From CAYYAQ01 sp964469555 (GTDB lineage Bacteria > Planctomycetota > UBA1135 > UBA2386), in assembly GCA_964469555.1 (NCBI GenBank), contig CAYYAQ010000091.1, forward strand, positions 1 through 21,084: DNA of 21,084 nucleotides, in the 5' to 3' direction. The first letter of the stretch is position 1. Every line of letters starts with the position of its first letter. This document shows positions 1 to 8,143 of this stretch, piece after piece. The notes beneath the pieces were generated by a model. It did not search any database. It saw nothing but the letters and a program-made list of their open reading frames with translations, and was not told where the DNA came from. A program made the position numbers and the translations under genes.

Positions 1-2885
1 CTGAGTTGCCAGAGTCGCTCGCCGTGCTCGTCGACCTGACCGATGTCTCCACGTTCGGAGTAGTAGAACGCCGACGAATCCGCGAGATACATCCGCACGG
101 TGGCCTCGTGCTTGACCGCAGGAACCGTTCGCGCCACTTCTCCCGTCGCGCCATCGCAAACCTCGCCGCCGCCGTCTTGCAGCACGAGACCGAAACGTCC
201 GTCGTGAAGCTCACGGATCGACTGGACGCGGCGTGTCTCCTCGATCTTCCTCCAGACGACTGCGCCATCCCGACAGCGAAGCGCGACGAGGTAGCCACCG
301 CGAACGTGTGTGATCAGCGTGTCCTCTACCCGGACGAGCGACAACACGTCCTGCCCCACTTCGGTGTCCCACAGCACCTGTTTCTTGCGCCAATCCGCAC
401 AGTAGACGTGGTTGTCCGCCGAACCGACGAAGATCCGGTCACCGTCGACGACCGGCGGCGCTTCGATGACGTTGCCGCAGCGCAGCCTGTAGAGAATGCG
501 TCCATCGTCCGGGTGCAGGATGAACAGCGATTCGCGCGCGGCGATGGCCAGCCCCGCAGACTCCGTCCTGCTCAGCGGGATCACTACCGGCACGATGCGT
601 TCCACTCGTGGGAAGAGTCTCGTCCACAACCGCTTGCCTTGTGTCGTGACGGCGTGGACTGCACCACGGACGTTCGTGACGAATAGCGTGTCCTTGAATC
701 GCGCCGGGGGAGAGAGTAGGTCGCCGTATTCGCCGAGTTGGACCTTCCATTCCTTTGTCTTCGCGCCTCGGGCGAGGGGAATACCGTGAAGGACTCCATC
801 TCGCGTTGTGACGAAGAGTGCGTTCGCAGTGACCTCCGGCGACGTCTCGACGGGAGAGTCGAAACGCATTTTCCGAATCGGGGCGCGCAACGCCCGCAAC
901 GGGTTGTCCGGATTCTCGGGGACCGACCTCCCGGCTTCGTGATCGATGTCCGCCACGCCCGGAATCATCAGCGCGACTGCCGCCATCAGCACAGCGACAA
1001 CGGACGTCATCACCTTTGGCGCTGGTCGACCACTCCACCCCGCGATCGGGTTGACGACGCACCGCCGCACGGTCCACCAGTGCCTGGCGAATCCCTTCTG
1101 GATCATGAAGTCCTGGATGGTCAACGCGGTCCGTCGACTGCCCTGAATCCATCGCCTACGCATCCCGTGCCAGAGTGCGGCGAACCATCGGCAGGGACGC
1201 GCTACGAGTTCGTGCCGACTGCACCACGTCGCCATCCCCCGCATGAGGCTTCGACTTGCGACGTAGCGCAGCCCGCGGTGCGCGGCGTGCGTGATCCGCT
1301 TGAATACCCGGCGACTCTTCGCGAGGCGTGCGTGCTGGATCCACATCCGCAGTTCCGCGACCTCAGGACCTTCCCCTTCCGTACGCATCGCGTGTTTGAA
1401 GAACGTGATCGCCAGCGCGAACTCCTTCACCCGCATCGAGGCCTGTCCCTTCTCGAACGCGTGCTGCCGCGTCAGAGGCACGGCCAGACCCTTGTCAACG
1501 AAGCCCGAGATCCGCTCGGCGTGCGTCAGGAGGTTGCCGGGCAGCACGGAACAGACTTCACTGAGAGGCCGCTTCCCATCCATCCGAGCGAGAAGGCGAG
1601 CGTCGACATCAGCGACGTCCTCGGTGTTCTCGGTCGGAGTCGTACCCAGGAGAATCGTCGCCGGGCCGAGAGTGCAAAACACCGTGCGGCGCAGCTCGTC
1701 GGCGCGGTAGTGCGCATCGAGAAGGAGCGAACTCACTTCGAACGAGTATGTGTGGATTCGACCCAACCCCTCGTCACCGAGAGCGTCTGCGAGAGAGAGA
1801 CCCTCGAAGAACTCGTATTCCCCCTCCTGCCAGAACATCAGGTCGGTGAGCTCCATGCAGAGACTGTCTTCGAACTTCTTCCTGAGATCCGCCTCGGCGA
1901 TGCGCCCCGTCTCGACCAGGATGGCCGCGAGAGTCTTGTCCGATTCGATTTGCTCCTCGCGTGCCGTTGCGAATCGCTCGCGAGTGAATCCGTTGTCGCG
2001 GACCAGTGCTTCGCGCAGCACGCGCAGGGGCGAGAACTCCAGACGCAGTTCGGCGATCTCCTGCTCGGCTTCGGCGATGTCCTCCTCGGTGAGGACTCCC
2101 TGATCGACGAGGATTTCGCCGAGCATGGAGTACCGCGAGAGCTGCGCACCGAGCGCGCGCTCGAGTTGGCGCTGGGTCAGCTTGCCGGAGACGACAAGGT
2201 ACTCGCCGATCCGGAACTGCGGACGAGAGTCACCACGCAGGGCCTCGAGGTGTTCGAGGCAATACGCGGCGTCGTTGCTCTTCACACAGCCCGTGGCCAC
2301 GAGGAGCCGGGAGAGAGTCTGGTCGGCCATGCAGGCGATCGCCGCGGTGACCTGCTCGGCAGTCAGCGCGTCCGAACTGAGGATCGCATCGTGGAGCGAG
2401 GGCTTCGAGCCGGGCTTGCTGCGCAGCTCCGCCATCCCGGCTTTCGAGATCACACCGGAGTGTACCAGTACGTCCTCGAGCACGGACTCGGGGATGTTTC
2501 GAGGCGCGAGAGCGGCCTCGAGATCGGCCTTTGTCAGGCAGCCGCATGCGACGAGAATGTAGCCGAGTCGCGTGTGCGGGAATGCCGCGGTCATCGGTCG
2601 GTGCACGCCCGAACGACGCCACTCGAGCGCCCTCGTGAGTTCCTCGTCGAATCGCTGCTCGGCCTGCTGATCGTCCGATTCGATCAACCCACGTTGGTGG
2701 AGTACCTCGGCGAGCGGAGGGAGCTCGTGTTGATTGACCGCGAACACGAGCCGACCCATCTCGAAGGACAGGTACTTGCTTCGGCGCCCTTCCCGGAACC
2801 GAAGGGTGCCCGAGCGTCCGGACTGGGTCAGGAACTGCAGCACTTCGGATGCTTGCAGTTCATCTAGACGTCCTCGAATTGCCAT
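1..2885 (-). CDS. DUF4388 / GspE-N-like repeat / transmembrane / PQQ beta-propeller fusion protein (3' end beyond window)
   Basis: One uninterrupted frame runs from ATG at 2885 off the left edge (961 codons visible). Residues 1-95 resemble DUF4388 (PATAN-like), starting MAIRGRLDELQASEVLQFL. Residues about 100-340 hold repeated units of the GspE/MshE N-terminal type, for example LGEILVDQGVLTEEDI near 255 and LAAILVETGRIAEADL near 317. A segment with FWQEGEYEFFEG near 345-360 follows, then a TPR-like helix pair (about 478-512) and a strongly basic stretch (about 520-620). A single hydrophobic helix lies at about 626-645. After it come repeated blades such as PPVVDGDRIFVGSADNHVYC, typical of PQQ/PQQ-like propellers. 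Positive charge before the helix suggests N-inside, propeller-outside topology. DUF4388 with GspE-N repeats is known from bacterial signalling and surface-motility proteins. A role linking cytoplasmic interactions to an outside sensor is inference. The start is supported by AAGGAA a few bases upstream. Confidence 0.85.
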   Translation of the reverse strand, partial: MAIRGRLDELQASEVLQFLTQSGRSGTLRFREGRRSKYLSFEMGRLVFAVNQHELPPLAEVLHQRGLIESDDQQAEQRFDEELTRALEWRRSGVHRPMTAAFPHTRLGYILVACGCLTKADLEAALAPRNIPESVLEDVLVHSGVISKAGMAELRSKPGSKPSLHDAILSSDALTAEQVTAAIACMADQTLSRLLVATGCVKSNDAAYCLEHLEALRGDSRPQFRIGEYLVVSGKLTQRQLERALGAQLSRYSMLGEILVDQGVLTEEDIAEAEQEIAELRLEFSPLRVLREALVRDNGFTRERFATAREEQIESDKTLAAILVETGRIAEADLRKKFEDSLCMELTDLMFWQEGEYEFFEGLSLADALGDEGLGRIHTYSFEVSSLLLDAHYRADELRRTVFCTLGPATILLGTTPTENTEDVADVDARLLARMDGKRPLSEVCSVLPGNLLTHAERISGFVDKGLAVPLTRQHAFEKGQASMRVKEFALAITFFKHAMRTEGEGPEVAELRMWIQHARLAKSRRVFKRITHAAHRGLRYVASRSLMRGMATWCSRHELVARPCRWFAALWHGMRRRWIQGSRRTALTIQDFMIQKGFARHWWTVRRCVVNPIAGWSGRPAPKVMTSVVAVLMAAVALMIPGVADIDHEAGRSVPENPDNPLRALRAPIRKMRFDSPVETSPEVTANALFVTTRDGVLHGIPLARGAKTKEWKVQLGEYGDLLSPPARFKDTLFVTNVRGAVHAVTTQGKRLWTRLFPRVERIVPVVIPLSRTESAGLAIAARESLFILHPDDGRILYRLRCGNVIEAPPVVDGDRIFVGSADNHVYCADWRKKQVLWDTEVGQDVLSLVRVEDTLITHVRGGYLVALRCRDGAVVWRKIEETRRVQSIRELHDGRFGLVLQDGGGEVCDGATGEVARTVPAVKHEATVRMYLADSSAFYYSERGDIGQVDEHGERLWQL

Positions 2886-3237
2886 CGACTTCCTTGTGTC
2901 ACGTCGGGCTACCCGGATGTTCCGTGATCATCCCAAACCCATCTGTCATCAATACTTGTCGGAATCGGCCACAAACGACCTTGACGGGTACCGGAACCCC
3001 TCGTTCGTATCGGATGGTGGCGCGCGAACCCGGGTGCGGCGCGACGCGATCGGCGTCTCGCCCCCCCGAGGACTCCCCCAATTGCCCCGGAGAACGCAGC
3101 GAGGACGCCCAACCATGGGTGGTTCTTTGTCGCTTCCGATCGACTCGTTTCGTCTGCTTCGGACTCGCGCTCGGTTTCTTCGGCGCACGCGTAGACGGAG
3201 CCGCTGAGTTCTTGCGCGCGAGAGACAGTTACTGGTC
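2886..3237. other. 352-base stretch without a clear gene
   Basis: The stretch lies between the SUI1-like gene and the propeller fusion gene. No frame has a convincing start plus a recognisable product. On the minus strand one frame reads an acidic segment then a hydrophobic one (KNHPWLGVLAAFSGAIGG). It runs into a tract of seven G (plus-strand C at 3061-3067), after which a different frame stays open to a stop at 2899. It may be a decayed or phase-shifted small gene, or simply leader sequence for the next gene. No hairpin with a T-run was seen. Confidence 0.4.
2890..2895 (-). promoter_or_regulatory. Ribosome binding site for the DUF4388-propeller gene
   Basis: On the minus strand AAGGAA lies about four bases before the ATG at 2885. 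It supports that start over any internal methionine. Confidence 0.55.
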
Positions 3238-3606
3238 TCAGCCGCCGGCGCGCTTGACCAAATAGCCGCGCTTTTGCAACTCGGCAACGAGAACGTCACG
3301 TTGGTCACCCTGGATCTCGATGACACCGTCCTTGACGCTGCCACCTGTGGCGCATCGTTGTTTGAGTTCCTTCGCGAGAGCCTTCAGTCCCGCTGCGGGG
3401 AGAGGAATGCCGGACACGAGCGTGGCCGACTTGCCTTTTCGCCCCTTGCGATCCAACGAGACTCTCACGATGCCGTCCCCCTCCGCGATCTCATCCGTGA
3501 CCGCGCACGTACAATCACTCGGCACGGCCCCACAGCCAGGACACACCTGACCAACCTCGCTGTCCCAGACGAGGCCACCCTTCCGGCTGCGTTTCTTGCT
3601 GGCCAT
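3238..3606 (-). CDS. SUI1/eIF1-like translation initiation factor (YciH family)
   Basis: The 122-residue protein has the SUI1 core at about 45-122: GDGIVRVSLDRKGRKGKS, then CATGGSVKDGVIEIQGDQRD and a C-terminal KRGYLVKRAGG, which closely follow the bacterial YciH pattern. eIF1/YciH proteins bind the small ribosomal subunit and influence start-codon or initiator tRNA selection; in bacteria the family is non-essential. The N-terminus has a four-cysteine cluster (C22, C25, C32, C34; CPGC then CTC) that could bind zinc. The frame is open further upstream, but that part is an arginine-rich antisense read of the preceding gene, so ATG 3606 is chosen. It starts 19 bases after the stop of the secreted protein gene, which suggests co-transcription. 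Confidence 0.88.
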   Translation of the reverse strand: MASKKRSRKGGLVWDSEVGQVCPGCGAVPSDCTCAVTDEIAEGDGIVRVSLDRKGRKGKSATLVSGIPLPAAGLKALAKELKQRCATGGSVKDGVIEIQGDQRDVLVAELQKRGYLVKRAGG

Positions 3607-3625
3607 GCAGTCTCGTCGGTCGCGG

Positions 3626-4036
3626 CTACCGGTCCTTCTTCTGCTTGTCCCGCTTGTGCCTCGCTGCTTCCTTGGCCGCCTTCGCTTCCGCCGCCTTGAT
3701 GGCGTCCACCGCCGCAGTCTCAGCCGCGACAGCCCTTTCCCCATCACTCGACGCCGCGGTCGTCGCCGCACCCTTCATGAGAGTGATGATCGCGATCACG
3801 AAATTGAGCGACTTCGACACGGCCTTCGCTTCGCCGAGAGCGATAGTGACCACGAGGTCGGTGCGGTCGATCGCGAAACTCACCTTCTTGGCCAGGGGCT
3901 TCAGAGTTGCGAAGCTCTTTTCGGCCACAAGGTCGCCGAGCGCGAAGAAGGAGGTGATCCGCGGCTTCGCTTCCTGGGCGGATACCGCGCCGCAAATCGT
4001 GACCGCGGCGAGTGTGAGTCCTGGCAAGGATCGCAT
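3626..4036 (-). CDS. Small secreted protein of unknown function with helical Ala/Lys-rich tail
   Basis: This 136-residue product is not one I recognise. It starts with a clear signal peptide (MRSLPGLTLAAVTICGAVSA, cleavage near AQ). A compact region follows (about 23-90) with alternating hydrophobic strands such as VSFAIDRTDLVVTIALG. The C-terminal tail (about 93-136) is rich in Ala, Glu, Lys and Arg and should be helical. ATG 4036 was chosen; a GTG two codons upstream (4042) is an alternative and changes little. It sits between the HEAT-repeat secreted protein and the SUI1-like gene in the same direction with short gaps, so an operon is likely. The pairing of a periplasmic protein with a translation factor gives no obvious functional clue. 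Confidence 0.7.
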   Translation of the reverse strand: MRSLPGLTLAAVTICGAVSAQEAKPRITSFFALGDLVAEKSFATLKPLAKKVSFAIDRTDLVVTIALGEAKAVSKSLNFVIAIITLMKGAATTAASSDGERAVAAETAAVDAIKAAEAKAAKEAARHKRDKQKKDR

Positions 4037-4054
4037 GGGCACGTTCTATCCGAC

Positions 4055-4072
4055 CGCCCCTCCATGGGGGCG
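4055..4072. other. GC-only hairpin between HEAT-repeat gene and small secreted gene
   Basis: CGCCCC and GGGGCG form a perfect six-base-pair stem around a six-base loop. It lies after the stop of the HEAT-repeat gene and before the start of the next minus-strand gene. No T-run follows in either direction, so it is not a standard terminator. It could act in mRNA processing or partial termination, or be chance in GC-rich DNA. Confidence 0.3.
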
Positions 4073-4109
4073 CAGAATCGCACCGAGCTACGGGATAGCC
4101 CGGACCGAA

Positions 4110-6995
4110 CTACTTCGATGCAGCCCGCACGGACGCCGCGTAGATCTTGTACCTGTCCGCGATCGCTGTGAGCGTAGCGCCCGCCGCGTAACGCACGCCG
4201 CGGGTAAAGTCCTTGCCCGTGGTTTCACGCAGCATCGTGGCGCACAGCACACGGATGTGCTGGTCCTTGACCGACGTCATCAAGCGGCTCAGTTCTTCGA
4301 CTGCACCGACACCCGAGCGCCGGGTCAGGTGCTGAACCTGCAGCGTCGTCGGGACGCGCGCGCCCACGAGGGAGTCGAGGAACCACTGGGCCTGGCTCTT
4401 GCCGCGGTTGTCCGCGAACCACGCGTACATCCTCCGCACGCGGTCGTTGACCTTGCGCAGGTCGACGCCGGTGATCTCCGCGAGATGACCAGCCGCGACG
4501 ACCTCGTACCTCTTGCTGCGGAGCAAGTCGATCAGATCGCGCACGACGAGCGGGTCCTGGAACTCGCCCAGCATCAGGATCAATCCCTGACGCTCGGGGC
4601 CCTCCTGCATCTGCAGGTGTGGTCGGAGCGCCGGAATGGCGAGGAGCGGTCCGAGCTGCCTCAGGGAGATTCCCGCACGCTGGGCGAATTTGTCCGTGGG
4701 GTCCTTCGAGACGCAACGCGCGGCGAGGAACTGGGCGAGTTCGGTGCTCTGCGTGTACCCCATCGCCGAGAGCGCCGCGAGTTTGTCCTCCGAATTCGAG
4801 GTTTCCATCGCGCGCTTGAGGATCGCCGGAACGCCCGCGCCGCCGATGCGACCCAGAGCCGTCCATATCGTCCGACGAATCACCGGGTGCGCCTTCGCTG
4901 CGTACGCGATCAGTTCCGAGCGAGCTTGCGTGGCGTGGAGCACCCCGAGCGCGAAGATGGCCGTCCGGCGGACGTCGGCGTTCGGGTCCTTCATCCGCGT
5001 CATGAGCACGGGGACCGCAGCCCGGTTGCGATTCGCGGCGACGTCATGCATCGCGGCGACAGCGACCGCGCCGCTCTTGTGCCGAATCGAAGTGACAACG
5101 CGCTCCGGCCCGAGCAGTTGGAACAGCCGCGTGGCGAATTCGTCGCCGGCGCCCGAGAGTATTCTTCGGTCCAGTACGCCGATCACCTTGCGCCACGTCG
5201 TGTCTCCCGGAGCGAGGAGCGCGATCTCGAGGAGGCGGAAGTCGCTCTTGTCGAGCATCTTGATCTCTGACGCGACCGCGACCAGCGAACTGGCGTATTC
5301 TTCCGTGATGAGCTTCGGCAGGTTGGGCACCGATTGCAGGTCGTCTAGCGCGACCGCGCGCTGTTTCGCGTCGAGCCCCGGCAGCCGTCGCGTGATGTGC
5401 CACAGCAGGCGGCGTACTTCCTGGCCGGGATTCTGGGCCAGCCACTTGCGCTCCATGCGCCAGAAGGCCGTCGCATCTGGTTGCGCCTTCGGGTCGCGGT
5501 ACTTCTGCCACATCTCCCGGCGAGCGATCGCCGCGAAGCTGCGGTGGAACGCCTGGCCTTTCGACGGATCGACACGCATCAGCGCACGGGCACCATCGAC
5601 CCGCAGGTCGATGGTCCAGACGTCCTCGGTCTGCGGCAGCTCGTTGTCCGCCATGAAACCGAGTGTGGTCAGTGTCGAAACGAGAGCGCGGAACTCGTCG
5701 GAGGCCAAGACGTACGGCGTGGCACCCGACGGAACATCCTTCACGGCGACCTTCGGGCCACGGAACGACAGGAAGTGCTCACCGACGTTCCAGAGAATAT
5801 GGGCGTGCCCCGCGTTCACCTCGGTGATCGCGACGGTGCGTCGCAAGCCGACGAAATTCGGTCCCGCTTCCTGCCACCAACCACGCCACGCAGAACCGCG
5901 CGTGCGGAAGTTGCGTCCCGAGAACTTGACCAGAACGTCGAGCGCGACAGGTTGGAGCAGTTGCAGGCTGGCGATGAACTTCTCCGGTGCGACCAGCCCG
6001 AGCAGACCCTCGACGATCATCTTGTCTTCGACTGAGTGTCCGGTCCAATCCGAGACCCGATGGGCGAATGCTCCGAGCGCGATCGCGCTCGTCGCCTTGA
6101 GGAACGGATCTTCGCCTGCGAGCTCGCGCAAGATATGCGGCACCATTTCCTTCGTGAAGATAGCCTTGCCGGTGTTCTTCTCGATTCGGACGACGGCGAA
6201 GGCGGCGTAGCCAAACGACCTGCCACGGGCTGGGCGGCTGACGATAGCGGTCAGTTCATCGATCACTTTCGGGCCGTGGGCGATCGCAGCGACGCAGGCA
6301 TCGGCGGCGAGGCCGGAGTCCTGCGTCAGCATCTGAAGGATGCGTTTACGCACCCGCACGTCGTCGACGCCGGCGAGGACCCCGACGACCTTCCTGCGGA
6401 TGTCTGCCTTGCGCTCGCGCGACAACAGCAGGAGCTTGGGGATGTCCTCTTCGACGAGGTAGTTCGGAAGCAGCGCTGCGGCAACCGATCGCACCGGCGC
6501 GTGTTTCGCGACCATGTAGTCGAACAGATACTGCTTGGTCCGCACGCTGCCCGCCTTCTGGGTGATCGTCTTGATGACGCGCGAGGTCGCGTGACCCATC
6601 GCGCGCGTCAGGACCTGGAAGTGCATTTGCTCGGCGTGATACTTGTCGCCATAGCGATCGACGACCTTCATCAGTCCGTGGAGGAGGTCGTTCTTGCAAC
6701 GCGCCGCGAGCTCCACGGCCAACTTGGCCGGGTCCTTGTAGTTCTGCCTGAGACTGAGGAGCAGGGCCTCCTCGGCACTCGTCGAGAGAATCTTGGAACG
6801 CCGCAAGTCGATGACGGCCTGGTAGAACGATTCGGAGTCGGTGCGGGCGCGGGGTTTCTCCTGCGCCCGAACCGGCTTGCGAGTCACCGGCGGCAGGGTG
6901 ATGCGACCGTGCTTCGTCGGCAGCCGCCGAGGGGGCTTCTGGGTCGCCCCCTGGGGAATGAACGACGCGAGCAAAATGGGGACTAGGAGGTTCAT
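4110..6995 (-). CDS. Secreted HEAT-repeat alpha-solenoid protein
   Basis: This 961-residue protein begins with a signal peptide (MNLLVPILLASFIPQGATQ) and a basic, proline-rich linker to about residue 50. Helical HEAT-like repeats then fill most of the chain. The clearest are in the C-terminal half, for example AAVPVLMTRMKDPNADVRR with AIFALGVL and HPVIRRTIWTALGRIGGAG. Repeats also occur at about 100-400, ending in a tryptophan-rich WRGWWQEAG motif. A non-repeat globular stretch lies at about 400-540 and contains LRVDGARALMRVDPSKG. HEAT solenoids are protein-binding scaffolds; exported versions are common in Planctomycetota. No catalytic motif was found. The gene leads the minus-strand cluster and diverges from the transporter at 7220. 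No strong ribosome binding site precedes the ATG. Confidence 0.85.
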   Translation of the reverse strand: MNLLVPILLASFIPQGATQKPPRRLPTKHGRITLPPVTRKPVRAQEKPRARTDSESFYQAVIDLRRSKILSTSAEEALLLSLRQNYKDPAKLAVELAARCKNDLLHGLMKVVDRYGDKYHAEQMHFQVLTRAMGHATSRVIKTITQKAGSVRTKQYLFDYMVAKHAPVRSVAAALLPNYLVEEDIPKLLLLSRERKADIRRKVVGVLAGVDDVRVRKRILQMLTQDSGLAADACVAAIAHGPKVIDELTAIVSRPARGRSFGYAAFAVVRIEKNTGKAIFTKEMVPHILRELAGEDPFLKATSAIALGAFAHRVSDWTGHSVEDKMIVEGLLGLVAPEKFIASLQLLQPVALDVLVKFSGRNFRTRGSAWRGWWQEAGPNFVGLRRTVAITEVNAGHAHILWNVGEHFLSFRGPKVAVKDVPSGATPYVLASDEFRALVSTLTTLGFMADNELPQTEDVWTIDLRVDGARALMRVDPSKGQAFHRSFAAIARREMWQKYRDPKAQPDATAFWRMERKWLAQNPGQEVRRLLWHITRRLPGLDAKQRAVALDDLQSVPNLPKLITEEYASSLVAVASEIKMLDKSDFRLLEIALLAPGDTTWRKVIGVLDRRILSGAGDEFATRLFQLLGPERVVTSIRHKSGAVAVAAMHDVAANRNRAAVPVLMTRMKDPNADVRRTAIFALGVLHATQARSELIAYAAKAHPVIRRTIWTALGRIGGAGVPAILKRAMETSNSEDKLAALSAMGYTQSTELAQFLAARCVSKDPTDKFAQRAGISLRQLGPLLAIPALRPHLQMQEGPERQGLILMLGEFQDPLVVRDLIDLLRSKRYEVVAAGHLAEITGVDLRKVNDRVRRMYAWFADNRGKSQAQWFLDSLVGARVPTTLQVQHLTRRSGVGAVEELSRLMTSVKDQHIRVLCATMLRETTGKDFTRGVRYAAGATLTAIADRYKIYAASVRAASK

Positions 6996-7219
6996 AAGCG
7001 CGGGTCGGACGGCGAGAGCGCGTACAGGTAGAGGGGTCTTTTGTCGCGCAGGTCTCTGGGAGCAGTGCGGCGCAGACTATACCGTCTCGCCCCCCGCCGG
7101 AACCCGACCCGGGCCGGTTCTCGCCGCAACCCCCGAAAAAGGGCCCTCCCATTCCGTCGCCGGTCCTGATCCACTCAGCCCTGCTCCTGGTCTCGATCCT
7201 GTTCGGGCTGAACTTCGTC

Positions 7220-8095
7220 GTGGTCAAGGAGATCATCGAAACGGTGGAGCCTCGGACCTGGGCGTTTGTCCGCTTGTCGGGGGCGACGCTGCTGGTGATC
7301 CCCCTGGTGGTCTGGCAGCGACATCGCTGGCCCGCGCGCCGGCTGTACCTGATCCTGATCCTCGCCGGATTCCTGGGCGTGTTCCTCAACCAGGCGCTGT
7401 TCACGGTGGGGCTGAAGCTGACCACGCCGGAGCACTCCGCGATCATCAACACTTCGATCCCGGTCGTGACGCTGCTCGTCGCCGTCGCGGTGAGGCAGGA
7501 GCGGTTTCGCTGGTCGAAGTTGGTCGCGATCGTGGTCTCGCTGACCGGGGTGCTGGCGCTGCTGCGAGTCGACGAGTTGTTGGTCGGCGCTGCCGGGGAG
7601 GGTCTGGGAGACGTGTGGACCGGGGACCTGCTGACCGCGGCGAACGCCACGTCGTTCTCGATCTTCGTGGTCCTGATGCGGCATCTCGCCCGAAAGGACG
7701 GCGACCGAGAGCTCGATCCCATGGGCGCCACCGTGTTCTGCTTCGTCGCGGGCTGCGTGATGATGGGCGGGTTCGCGGCTCCGGACCTGACCGCGGAGAA
7801 TTTGCGGGTGGTCGCAAACCCGGGGATCTGGCCGCTGGCCATTTTCTCGATCGTCGGGGCGACCGTGGTCACCTACGCCCTGAACAACTGGGCTCTCAAG
7901 CACGTGGAGAGCTCGATGGTCACGCTCTACATCTACGTGCAACCAGTGATCGCCACATGTCTTTCGATCGCCATGGGCCGGGAGGTGCCGGGGCCGCGGT
8001 TCTTCATCGCAGCAAGTCTGGTGTGCGGAGGGCTTTTTGTGGAATCCGTGGCGGCCAGACGCCGTCGACGTCGTCGGTTGGCCGTGACCGGTTAG
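7220..8095 (+). CDS. EamA-family (DMT) transporter
   Basis: From GTG 7220 the product is 291 residues with about nine hydrophobic helices. The EamA-type C-terminal signature reads LNNWALKHVESSMVTLYIY, followed by QPVIATCLSIAMGRE and a basic tail (RRRRRRR). DMT/EamA proteins are inner-membrane exporters of metabolites or amino acids and normally have ten helices in two repeats. The same frame upstream of 7220 encodes LIHSALLLVSILFGLNFVV, which matches the missing first helix, so the real start is probably near 7151-7169. That stretch offers only ATT, CTG or ATC, and no ATG, GTG or TTG occurs back to the stop at 6995. The coordinates therefore mark the nearest standard start, which probably misses the N-terminus. 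The substrate is unknown. Confidence 0.88.
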   Translation: MVKEIIETVEPRTWAFVRLSGATLLVIPLVVWQRHRWPARRLYLILILAGFLGVFLNQALFTVGLKLTTPEHSAIINTSIPVVTLLVAVAVRQERFRWSKLVAIVVSLTGVLALLRVDELLVGAAGEGLGDVWTGDLLTAANATSFSIFVVLMRHLARKDGDRELDPMGATVFCFVAGCVMMGGFAAPDLTAENLRVVANPGIWPLAIFSIVGATVVTYALNNWALKHVESSMVTLYIYVQPVIATCLSIAMGREVPGPRFFIAASLVCGGLFVESVAARRRRRRRLAVTG

Positions 8096-8143
8096 TCGGT
8101 AGATTGGGCCGCCTCGCACTTTTCCCTCGGAGGACCATCAGAC

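Noticed and set aside
738..2867. Long plus-strand open frame of 709 codons
   Set aside because: It is antisense to the DUF4388-propeller gene, has Arg/Glu/His-rich noise composition and no domain pattern. The minus frame has clear domains and a ribosome binding site.
6346..7872. Minus-strand open frame of 508 codons across the transporter and HEAT-repeat gene start
   Set aside because: It is antisense to the EamA gene and then an out-of-frame read of the HEAT-repeat gene; composition is Ser/Thr/Arg noise.
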